Shown here: piece after piece, positions 7,088 to 12,823 of the stretch
Numbering within the stretch: the stretch's first letter is position 1
Layout of the letters: each line of letters opens with the position of its first letter
Source: an uncultured Akkermansia sp.
Lineage (GTDB): Bacteria > Verrucomicrobiota > Verrucomicrobiia > Verrucomicrobiales > Akkermansiaceae
Direction of reading: 5' to 3'
NCBI GenBank assembly: GCA_904501915.1
Contig: CAJGCV010000059.1
Coordinates: forward strand, 1-12,997
Length of the DNA stretch: 12,997 bases
Position numbers and translations under genes: made by a program
Notes under the pieces: model-generated
Seen by the model: only the letters and a program-made list of their open reading frames with translations
Told to the model about the DNA's origin: nothing
The model's database searches: none

Positions 7088-8608
7088 TCAGCACACTTTG
7101 TTGCCGATGCGGTCAAGAATATAGGTGAACAGCCAGGCAATCAGGAAATACATGAGTGCCACCATGAGTAGCGGGAAGAAGGGGTCGAAGGTGCGCCCGC
7201 GGATGATGTAGGACGCGCGGGTGAGGTCGGCCACTGCCACGTAGCCCACAATGGAGGTGTTCTTGATGAGGGAGATGAGCTCGCCCTTGTACACGGGCAG
7301 CACGCGGCGCACTGCCTGCGGCAGCACTATGTGGCAGAATGTGCGCACCGGGGAGAAACCAAGCGCGATGCCTGCCTCAGTCTGCCCTTTGTCGATGCTG
7401 CTGATGCTGGTGCGGAACATCTCGCTGACATAGGCCGCAAAGTTCATCGCAAAGGTGATGATGGCCACCGGTGTATTATCGAACTGCGTGAAGGCCACAT
7501 AGCACATCATCATGAGCAGCACCAGCACGGGTGTGCCGCGCATCACATCAATATAGATGCGGGCGATGGAACTGCAGATTTTGCAGCTGCTCATGCGCAT
7601 GTAGCAGATAAATGCACCCAGAATGGTGCCCAGCAGTGCCGAGAAGAAGGAAATGTAGACGGTGACCTTCAGACCGTCCCACAGCAGCATGTAGCGGCGT
7701 TCCTCGATGATGTTGCGCACAAAACTGCGCTTGATGGTGCCCCAGATGCCGAGACTCTGCACGCTGGCATTGTCGGAGATAATGGAGGCATCAGCATTTT
7801 TGGTGAGCACTGCCACGCGGGAGTGGCTGTCATAATACGGGTCTGAGAACAGCACGCTTTCGGCGCGTTCATCTGTGATGAGAATGCCGGAGGCTGCCAT
7901 GTCTGCCTTACCGGTGGTCGTGGAGGCTATGAGTGAGTCGTACTCCATTTCCACGATTTCCACCGGACGGTTGATGTATACGGAGAAGCGCTGAATCAGT
8001 TCGGCATCAAACCCGGCAATCTTTTCGTTCTTGATGAAGACGATGGGTTCGGTGCAGGGCTCCATGGCCACGCGGATGGGTTCACCCTTGGTGGGCAGGG
8101 GAAGATTCGGCATTTCTGCGGTGTCGAAATGCTTAATCCAGCGTTCCATAATCTGCTGGAGCTCACCGCTTTCCTTAAGCTGGGCGATAAAGGCGTTGAA
8201 TTGCTTGCAGAGTGCAGCATTGTGCTTGCCGAATACCACGCCCATCTGGCAGGGCGGCACGGGACTGTCCGGCAGAATGGTGACACCCTCAGTCTTGCGC
8301 ACCAGTGCATAGCAGATGACGTCATCCATAATGGCGCCGTCACATTTCTCCTGCTGCAGGGAGAGCATCATGTCGGCCTCGGTGTCGAAGCGGTCGAGCC
8401 GGATATCCGGGTAGTGCTCTTCCACAAAGATGTCCTGCACGGTGGAGGACGGAACAGCCAGTACGCGGCCTCGCAAATCTTCAAAACAGGCTATGGGCCT
8501 GGCGGGCTGCTGCGTAGCCCCGGTAGCGGATTCCGCGCCCCATGCCGGAGACACGGCGAGCATGACATAAGCAACTAAAGTTGCTACAATATGAAGTGTT
8601 TTATTCAT
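7088..8608 (-). CDS. Amino acid ABC transporter substrate-binding/permease fusion, binding domain in permuted order
   Basis: A 506-residue fusion for amino acid uptake. A signal peptide (MNKTLHIVATLVAYVMLAVSPAWGAES) is followed by SBP_bac_3-type sequence and then a HisM/GlnP-type permease (about 305-506). The permease has hydrophobic segments near 311-337, 358-375, 378-400 and 474-498, and the EAA loop EAGIALGFSPVRTFCHIVLPQA at 411-432. The binding domain is unusual. Residues 43-161 match the second half of a family member (LRGRVLAV to GELQQIMERWIKHF), whereas 177-268 match its first half (IRVAMEPC, GFDAELIQRF, DERAESVLFSDPYYD). A GTG at 8656 would extend the frame by 16 residues but overlaps the -10 box, so I chose the ATG at 8608. 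The partner ATPase follows 33 nt later. Confidence 0.92.
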   Translation of the reverse strand: MNKTLHIVATLVAYVMLAVSPAWGAESATGATQQPARPIACFEDLRGRVLAVPSSTVQDIFVEEHYPDIRLDRFDTEADMMLSLQQEKCDGAIMDDVICYALVRKTEGVTILPDSPVPPCQMGVVFGKHNAALCKQFNAFIAQLKESGELQQIMERWIKHFDTAEMPNLPLPTKGEPIRVAMEPCTEPIVFIKNEKIAGFDAELIQRFSVYINRPVEIVEMEYDSLIASTTTGKADMAASGILITDERAESVLFSDPYYDSHSRVAVLTKNADASIISDNASVQSLGIWGTIKRSFVRNIIEERRYMLLWDGLKVTVYISFFSALLGTILGAFICYMRMSSCKICSSIARIYIDVMRGTPVLVLLMMMCYVAFTQFDNTPVAIITFAMNFAAYVSEMFRTSISSIDKGQTEAGIALGFSPVRTFCHIVLPQAVRRVLPVYKGELISLIKNTSIVGYVAVADLTRASYIIRGRTFDPFFPLLMVALMYFLIAWLFTYILDRIGNKVC

Positions 8609-8614
8609 CTTGTA

Positions 8615-8627
8615 CAACCCGGGGTTG
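8615..8627. repeat. Inverted repeat in the transporter leader
   Basis: CAACCC-G-GGGTTG forms a 6+1+6 inverted repeat between the predicted transcription start (about 8638) and the ATG at 8608. The short centre would force some pairs open in a hairpin, so it could equally be a DNA-binding site. Its function is unknown. Confidence 0.35.
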
Positions 8628-8644
8628 AACCGCCCCGCGCGCGC

Positions 8645-8672
8645 ATTGTACCACACGTTATCAATTATGCAA
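8645..8672 (-). promoter_or_regulatory. Promoter of the amino acid transporter operon
   Basis: On the minus strand TTGCAT (8672-8667) is followed after 16 bp by TACAAT (8650-8645). The discriminator GCGCGCGC is the same as at the purM promoter. The predicted leader is about 30 nt. An 8-bp A-tract on this strand (8724-8717) lies some 45 nt upstream of the -35 box. Confidence 0.65.
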
Positions 8673-8741
8673 GCTAAATGTTGATTGTTTATATCTTGCC
8701 GGGTCTGTTACAGGTGTTTTTTTTGCGCAAAGTGCGATGGG

Positions 8742-8774
8742 AAAAAGCCGCCCCCTGAAACCAGGAGGCGGCTT
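8742..8774 (-). terminator. Intrinsic terminator of gpmI
   Basis: On the minus strand AAGCCGCC-T-CCTG pairs with CAGG-G-GGCGGCTT (13 bp including one G-U pair) around a GTTT loop, and runs straight into a stretch of five T. It starts 26 nt after the gpmI stop codon and insulates the transporter operon downstream. Confidence 0.92.
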
Positions 8775-8800
8775 GCGAGGTTAAGTATATAAATCTCTGT

Positions 8801-10333
8801 TTACTTCACCAGGCTGTGACCGGTCATTTCGGCCGGCTGCTCGATGCCGAGCAGGTGCAGCAGCGTGGGGGAGATATCGGCCAGGATACCGTCGCTCAGG
8901 GTGATGCTGTCCTGGTCGGGGCCGCAGTAGATGAGGTCCACCAGGTTGGTGGTGTGTGCCGTGTTGGGCGAACCATCCGGGTTGAGCATGTTTTCGCAGT
9001 TGCCGTGGTCGGCGCAGATAAGGCAGCAGCCGCCCAGTTCCAGAATCCGGGTCACGCTCTTCTCAAGAGCGGCGTCCACTGCCTCACAGGCGGTAATGCC
9101 GGCTTCAAGGTAACCGGTGTGGCCCACCATGTCCGGGTTGGCAAAGTTCATGATGGCAATGTCGTAGTTGCCGATGGCTTCCACAAACTTATCGGCCACT
9201 TCGCCCACGCTCATCTGGGGCTTCTGGTCGTAAGTAGCCACTTCACGGGGGGAGGGTACCAGGATGCGGTCTTCGCCTTCGAACTGGGTTTCTACGCCGC
9301 CGTTGAAGAAGAAGGTCACGTGGGCGTATTTCTCTGTTTCGGCAATGCGGAGCTGCTTGAGACCTGCCTTGGCAATGACTTCACCCAGAATGTTGGAGAG
9401 CTGTTCCTGCTCGAATACAATCGGAGTGGGGTAGCATGCCTCGTATTCGGACATGGTCACATAGTGCACCTTGGGCTGCACGGTGCGGTCGAAGCCGTCG
9501 AAGTCCTCATAGATGAATGCGCGGGAGAGCTCGCGGGCGCGGTCGGCGCGGAAGTTGAAGAAGTACACCACGTCGCCGTCGCGTACACGCTGCGTATCGG
9601 CTTCCACGAATACTGCCGGCTTCATGAATTCGTCTGTCACGCCGTTTTCGTAGCTCTTGCGGGCATATTCTGCCGGGCTGCAGGTGCAGGCTTCGCCCTT
9701 GCCGAGCACGATGGCATCCCAGCCAATCTGTACGCGGTCCCAGCGCTTGTCGCGGTCCATGGCGAAGAATCGACCCACAACAGTGGCAATTTTGGCGCCA
9801 TAGGGAGCCACGGCGTCTTCCAGCTGCTGCAGGAAACCGGCACCGCTCTTCGGGTCGGTGTCGCGGCCGTCCATGATAGCGTGGATGCAGATGTCTTTCA
9901 CGCCGGCTTCCGCGGCAATTTTCACAAGACCGATGAGGTGGTCAATGTGGGAGTGCACGCCGCCATCGGATACAAGGCCCATGAGGTGCAGGCGGCTGCC
10001 GGCAGCCTTGGCATAGGCATCCACAATAACGGGGTTCTTAGCCAGAGAACCGTCGTTAATGGCGTTGGTGATGCGGCAGAGGTCCTGGAACACCACACGG
10101 CCGGCACCCAGGTTCAGGTGACCTACCTCGGAGTTGCCCATCTGGCCGTCGGGCAGACCTACGTCCTGGCCGGAGGCCCCCAGCATCATGTGCGGGCAGG
10201 TGGCCAGCAGTTTGTCAGTGAAAGGAGTCTTGGCGAGAACGGTGGCGTCGCCAGTCTGATTGGCGGCTTCCGGGCCCTGCGGGTTGCGGCCCCAGCCGTC
10301 GCGGATAATAAGTACTACAGGTTTATTTGCCAT
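8801..10333 (-). CDS. gpmI: 2,3-bisphosphoglycerate-independent phosphoglycerate mutase
   Basis: The 510-residue iPGM is a cytoplasmic Mn-dependent enzyme that interconverts 3- and 2-phosphoglycerate in glycolysis and gluconeogenesis. It belongs to the alkaline phosphatase superfamily. The metal ligand Asp12 is in RDGWG; the phosphorylated Ser68 is in MGNSEVGHLNLGAGR (65-79). Further family motifs follow in order: HSHIDHL, HAIMDGRDTDP, GRFFAMDRDKRWDR, NFRADRARELSRAF, YAHVTFFFNGG, NFANPDMVGHTG, ADHGNCENM and HTTNLVD. The length is the usual 505-515. LIIRDGWG carries Arg where Leu is more common. The start is fixed by a promoter whose -10 box ends 6 nt before the ATG. It is probably monocistronic, since promoter and terminator both lie close. 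Confidence 0.97.
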   Translation of the reverse strand: MANKPVVLIIRDGWGRNPQGPEAANQTGDATVLAKTPFTDKLLATCPHMMLGASGQDVGLPDGQMGNSEVGHLNLGAGRVVFQDLCRITNAINDGSLAKNPVIVDAYAKAAGSRLHLMGLVSDGGVHSHIDHLIGLVKIAAEAGVKDICIHAIMDGRDTDPKSGAGFLQQLEDAVAPYGAKIATVVGRFFAMDRDKRWDRVQIGWDAIVLGKGEACTCSPAEYARKSYENGVTDEFMKPAVFVEADTQRVRDGDVVYFFNFRADRARELSRAFIYEDFDGFDRTVQPKVHYVTMSEYEACYPTPIVFEQEQLSNILGEVIAKAGLKQLRIAETEKYAHVTFFFNGGVETQFEGEDRILVPSPREVATYDQKPQMSVGEVADKFVEAIGNYDIAIMNFANPDMVGHTGYLEAGITACEAVDAALEKSVTRILELGGCCLICADHGNCENMLNPDGSPNTAHTTNLVDLIYCGPDQDSITLSDGILADISPTLLHLLGIEQPAEMTGHSLVK

Positions 10334-10339
10334 GCGACC

Positions 10340-10368
10340 ATTCTATCATTTCTCCAAGCCGTTGTGAA
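10340..10368 (-). promoter_or_regulatory. Leaderless-type promoter of gpmI
   Basis: On the minus strand TTCACA (10368-10363), 17 bp, then TAGAAT (10345-10340). The ATG of gpmI comes exactly 6 nt later (GGTCGC), so +1 should be the A of the ATG or within a base of it. Confidence 0.72.
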
Positions 10369-10409
10369 GTCAAATCATGTCAAAATCCGCAACTTCGGGA
10401 GCCTTGGTA

Positions 10410-10931
10410 TTACTTTCCGGCTATATCCATGGCTTTTTTTACCGTGGGCAGGGCGAAGAACTGTTCATATGCCTCATCCGTCAACACAAATGGGAAGCTG
10501 CTCATGCCGGCATTCTGGCGGCATGATTCCTGGCAGATGCCGGTCAGGTCAATGCCGCTGGTGGTCTCGCCATCCTTGTTCAGCCATTCCAGTTCGATGA
10601 TGCAATCCGGGGCAGTATCCGTCTGCGTTTCATGGGCGGTGTCATTTTCCTGCCAGGTGGTGTAACCATGGGTGATGAGCAGGTAACGGACTGTCTTGAA
10701 CTCATTGGGCGGCAGGGTGAAGTTGTTAATCTGGTCGCTGTGGAGATGCCAGCCCTGCGCATCGAATGTGCTGGTGTTTTTCCAGACTCTGATGCGGGCG
10801 TGTTTGGCGTGGAGGGCGTTATGGGTGCGGGTCTGCTGGATGTCTGCCGCAATGCTTTCCATTTTCGGGGTGGAGCATGACGTAAACAAGAGCGTGATGA
10901 GCAGTGGGCAGGAGACGAACAGTGCTTTCAT
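10410..10931 (-). CDS. Small lipoprotein of unknown function
   Basis: A 173-residue protein I do not recognise. The N-terminus MKALFVSCPLLITLLFTSC is a lipoprotein signal ending in an imperfect lipobox (F-T-S-C) with Cys19 as the acylation site, so it is probably membrane-anchored outside the cytoplasm. The mature part is hydrophilic with mixed charge and no repeats or membrane segments. It contains two further Cys close together (ICQESC, about 142-146), which might form a disulphide. Positions about 63-117 (QINNFTLPPNEFKTVRYLLI to DCIIELEW) alternate in a way that suggests beta-strands. It has its own promoter just after the downstream dipeptidase gene and no clear terminator before gpmI. 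Function cannot be inferred. Confidence 0.8.
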   Translation of the reverse strand: MKALFVSCPLLITLLFTSCSTPKMESIAADIQQTRTHNALHAKHARIRVWKNTSTFDAQGWHLHSDQINNFTLPPNEFKTVRYLLITHGYTTWQENDTAHETQTDTAPDCIIELEWLNKDGETTSGIDLTGICQESCRQNAGMSSFPFVLTDEAYEQFFALPTVKKAMDIAGK

Positions 10932-10937
10932 GCTCTC

Positions 10938-10966
10938 ATTCTAGGCTTGCTATGCCTGAAATGCAA
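10938..10966 (-). promoter_or_regulatory. Leaderless-type promoter of the small lipoprotein gene
   Basis: On the minus strand TTGCAT (10966-10961), 17 bp, then TAGAAT (10943-10938). The ATG follows after 6 nt (GAGAGC), the same geometry as at gpmI. The -35 box lies only a few nt past the stop codon of the dipeptidase gene. Confidence 0.72.
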
Positions 10967-10969
10967 GTA

Positions 10970-11689
10970 TTATTTGCCACTTGTGGGCTTTAGTGAATCG
11001 TGCAGCGGGAAATCATAGCGGTGGCAGATGCCCGGGGGCGATTTATAGTAGTGCCACCATTCTTTGCTGTAGTTGCGCATGCCGGCGGCTGCCATGGTGT
11101 CGCGCAGGAGTTTGCGGTTGGCCTGCTGGCGGGGCGTAAGCCCGGGGTATTCTGTGGCAGAGCTGGTATCCAGAAAATCATGCCGGCCTCCCATATCCAG
11201 CTCTTTACCCGTGCGGAGGTCAACGAGGGTGGCATCCACCGCGATACCCCAGCAATGCTCGGAGGTGAGCCCGATGTACTGTTCTTCGTAAATCCTGCGT
11301 TTGGTGATATTCGGGTAAAAACGGGCCCGGGTATGGTCATCCCCGGTTTTGGACCAGGCGTGGAAATCCAGCAGGGCGCGGTAGGGGCGGTAGGCATCCC
11401 AGATGAGCAGCCCAAACCCTCGTTTCCTGAGTTCGTTCTGCACTGTGCGCAGGGCGTTTGCTGCGTCTTTGCGCAGAATGGCACGTTTGCCTGTGGTATA
11501 GCCCTGGATGGGGCGCCCCACAAAGTTGTCACTGCCGCAGTATTTGAGGTCAACTTTGATGCCGGGCACGGCTTCGTCCAGATAACACAGCTCAGCCGGC
11601 ATGATGCCCGGATATACCATGAGCGCGTTGTGCTGCGTACATGCGCAGAGCAACAGCGGCAGAAGCAGAAGCAATATACGGTGCATCAT
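10970..11689 (-). CDS. VanX-type D-alanyl-D-alanine dipeptidase lipoprotein (copy A)
   Basis: A 239-residue zinc peptidase of family M15D (VanX/DdpX), which cleaves free D-Ala-D-Ala. The catalytic set is complete: Arg101 in WDAYRP, zinc ligands His145 and Asp152 in SEHCWGIAVD, and Glu210 with ligand His213 in EWWHY. The N-terminus MMHRILLLLLPLLLCAC is a lipoprotein signal with lipobox LCAC (Cys17), so the enzyme probably works in the periplasm or on a membrane face rather than in the cytoplasm like VanX. Its ATG overlaps the TGA of copy B by 4 nt (ATGA); a second ATG follows immediately at 11686. No ligase, dehydrogenase or two-component genes are present, so peptidoglycan turnover or dipeptide scavenging is more likely than glycopeptide resistance. 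Confidence 0.9.
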   Translation of the reverse strand: MMHRILLLLLPLLLCACTQHNALMVYPGIMPAELCYLDEAVPGIKVDLKYCGSDNFVGRPIQGYTTGKRAILRKDAANALRTVQNELRKRGFGLLIWDAYRPYRALLDFHAWSKTGDDHTRARFYPNITKRRIYEEQYIGLTSEHCWGIAVDATLVDLRTGKELDMGGRHDFLDTSSATEYPGLTPRQQANRKLLRDTMAAAGMRNYSKEWWHYYKSPPGICHRYDFPLHDSLKPTSGK

Positions 11690-12340
11690 GGTGCAGGAGC
11701 AGGGGGCGTTATCCTGGTGTCCGTCTCGGAAATCAGCGTGTCGCAGAGCGGAAAATCATACCGCACCAGGTTCTTCTTTTCTTTCAGGAAATAGTGCCAC
11801 CATTCGCGTTTGTAGTTGCGCATGCCGGCGGCGTCCATTGTGTTGCGCAGCAGCATGCGGTTGGCGCGCTGTTCTGCCGTGAGCCCCGGGTATCGCGTGG
11901 CGGAACTCACATCCAGAAAATCATGCCGGCCTCCCATATCCAGCTCCTGACCGGTTTCAAGGTCGATGATGGTGAGGTCAACTGCAATCCCCCAGCTGTG
12001 CTCTGAAGCGCGGCGTATATACTTATTTTCGTAGATGCCTTGTTTGGTAATGCCTGGGTAGAATTCTGCCTTTTTGCTTTCCTCCGGGGTTTTGCTCCAG
12101 TTGTAGAAATCTTCCATGGCACGGTGCGGCCGGTAAGCATCCCAGATAAGCAAGCCGTACCCCTTGGCGGCAAGCGCCTGTTGCGCTTTCCGGAGGCACT
12201 CTGCGGTATCTTTGCGCAGAATGGCGCGTTTGCCGGTGGTGTAGCCGTCAATCGGTCGCCCCACAAAGTTATCATTGCCGCAGTATTTTAAATCCACCTT
12301 GATTTCTGGCACCACTTCATCCAGATAGCAGAGCGGGGCG
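11070..12340 (-). repeat. Tandem gene duplication (two dipeptidase copies as direct repeats)
   Basis: About 520 bp of copy A (roughly 11070-11590) aligns in direct orientation with copy B (roughly 11812-12340). Much of it is visibly alike at DNA level. A 36-bp stretch is identical at 11168-11203 and 11911-11946; it encodes the ELDMGGRHDFLD segment and includes third codon positions. The ends are approximate, by eye. Confidence 0.8.
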
Positions 12341-12534
12341 GGCATGTATATCTCACCTTCGCCCTCCGCCAGCTTGTGAACTGATGTGGCGCGGGGCTGT
12401 TTCTTCGGTTTCTCTATCACCGGTTTCTCGGCCGGAATCTCAGGAACAGGCGGTGCAACCGTTGCTGTGGGTTCTGGTTGAGAGCATTGGCACAGAATTG
12501 CAAGAAAACAGACTGGCAGTGCGCGGTAATTCAT
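11686..12534 (-). CDS. VanX-type D-alanyl-D-alanine dipeptidase lipoprotein (copy B)
   Basis: A 282-residue paralogue of the downstream gene, also M15D. Catalytic residues are intact: Arg135 (WDAYRP), His179 and Asp186 (SEHSWGIAVD), Glu244 and His247 (EWWHY). The lipoprotein signal MNYRALPVCFLAILCQC has lipobox ILCQC (Cys17). Unlike copy A, a tether of about 35 residues rich in Pro, Glu and Lys (about 19-52) separates the lipid anchor from the enzyme, and a short Pro/Ala tail ends the protein. This suggests that the two enzymes sit at different distances from the membrane. It starts 6 nt from its -10 box and overlaps copy A by 4 nt, so the pair forms one operon. Substrate is inferred from the family and not proven. 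Confidence 0.9.
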   Translation of the reverse strand: MNYRALPVCFLAILCQCSQPEPTATVAPPVPEIPAEKPVIEKPKKQPRATSVHKLAEGEGEIYMPAPLCYLDEVVPEIKVDLKYCGNDNFVGRPIDGYTTGKRAILRKDTAECLRKAQQALAAKGYGLLIWDAYRPHRAMEDFYNWSKTPEESKKAEFYPGITKQGIYENKYIRRASEHSWGIAVDLTIIDLETGQELDMGGRHDFLDVSSATRYPGLTAEQRANRMLLRNTMDAAGMRNYKREWWHYFLKEKKNLVRYDFPLCDTLISETDTRITPPAPAP

Positions 12535-12540
12535 GCACGC

Positions 12541-12569
12541 ATTCTAACACATGTCCGGCAGACTAACAA
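12541..12569 (-). promoter_or_regulatory. Leaderless-type promoter of the dipeptidase pair
   Basis: On the minus strand TTGTTA (12569-12564), 17 bp, then TAGAAT (12546-12541). The ATG follows after 6 nt (GCGTGC), the third example of this geometry in the window. Confidence 0.72.
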
Positions 12570-12584
12570 GCCAGACCTGCCGGA
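12554..12584. promoter_or_regulatory. 8-bp inverted repeat around the dipeptidase -35 box
   Basis: TCCGGCAG (12554-12561) and CTGCCGGA (12577-12584) are perfect inverted copies 15 nt apart, with the -35 hexamer in between. The position suits an operator for a dimeric regulator. As a hairpin it has no T-run on either side, which makes a terminator unlikely. Confidence 0.4.
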
Positions 12585-12589
12585 AATTA

Positions 12590-12598
12590 CCCATGACA
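12590..12598. repeat. Target site duplication, left copy
   Basis: CCCATGACA directly abuts the left end of the 216-bp element and recurs exactly at its right end (12815-12823). The bases beyond each copy differ, so the duplication is exactly 9 bp. Confidence 0.8.
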
Positions 12599-12814
12599 CA
12601 CACGTGTCCCAAAGATTTGGGACACGTAGATTTGCGATTTTTTTGATTTGCGATTCACTATTTGAAAGCTAGCGACTTACGCCGACATGCCCGCAAGCGA
12701 ACGCTTACTGCCGATGGTGGAGCAGGTGATACTTCAACGCGATTTTTTTCACGCAGAACACTATGTCTTTATGTCGTTTAAGACTCTTTTTCCATAATCT
12801 TTGGGACACATGTG
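12599..12814. mobile_element. MITE-like element (216 bp) with 19-bp terminal inverted repeats
   Basis: The left end CACACGTGTCCCAAAGATT (12599-12617) and the reverse complement of the right end, CACATGTGTCCCAAAGATT (12814-12796), agree at 18 of 19 positions. The element is flanked by perfect 9-bp direct repeats. The interior is more AT-rich than the neighbouring genes and encodes no credible protein. It contains two GATTTGCGATT copies (12629-12639, 12645-12655) and two GCGATTTTTTT copies (12634-12644, 12739-12749). The structure is that of a non-autonomous element moved by a transposase encoded elsewhere. IS families making duplications of about 9 bp (for example IS4-like, IS1 or IS256-like) are candidates, but the family cannot be assigned. 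It sits 29 bp upstream of the dipeptidase -35 box. Confidence 0.8.
12602..12627. repeat. Perfect 12-bp hairpin at the left end of the element
   Basis: ACGTGTCCCAAA, then GA, then TTTGGGACACGT: the left terminal repeat is followed at once by its own inverted copy. The left end therefore carries two back-to-back copies of the terminal sequence and the right end only one. Either strand can form a strong hairpin. In the plus direction a 7-T run follows only after about 10 nt, so terminator activity is uncertain. Confidence 0.7.
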
Positions 12815-12823
12815 CCCATGACA
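12815..12823. repeat. Target site duplication, right copy
   Basis: This is the second exact copy of CCCATGACA, directly after the right terminal repeat of the 216-bp element. Confidence 0.8.

Noticed and set aside
5876..7171. 431-codon open frame on the plus strand opposite the ABC ATPase
   Set aside because: It crosses the intrinsic terminator and lies antisense to a canonical ATPase. The composition (His, Ala and Glu rich, no motifs) is typical of a shadow frame.
8609..8656. GTG start at 8656 for the transporter fusion
   Set aside because: It lies upstream of and overlaps the predicted -10 box, and would place 16 residues (including Arg and Pro) before an already complete signal peptide beginning MNKTLH.
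8717..8724. Run of eight T on the plus strand taken as a terminator tail
   Set aside because: No GC-rich stem directly precedes it on the plus strand, and no plus-strand gene ends here.
8816..10600. 594-codon open frame on the plus strand opposite gpmI
   Set aside because: It is antisense to a gene with every iPGM motif. The frame is open because of third-position GC bias in gpmI, its product resembles nothing, and it runs on past gpmI through the promoter region.
10970..12534. Vancomycin resistance locus
   Set aside because: Only dipeptidases are present, both with lipoprotein signals. There is no D-Ala-D-Lac ligase, dehydrogenase or VanRS pair in the window.
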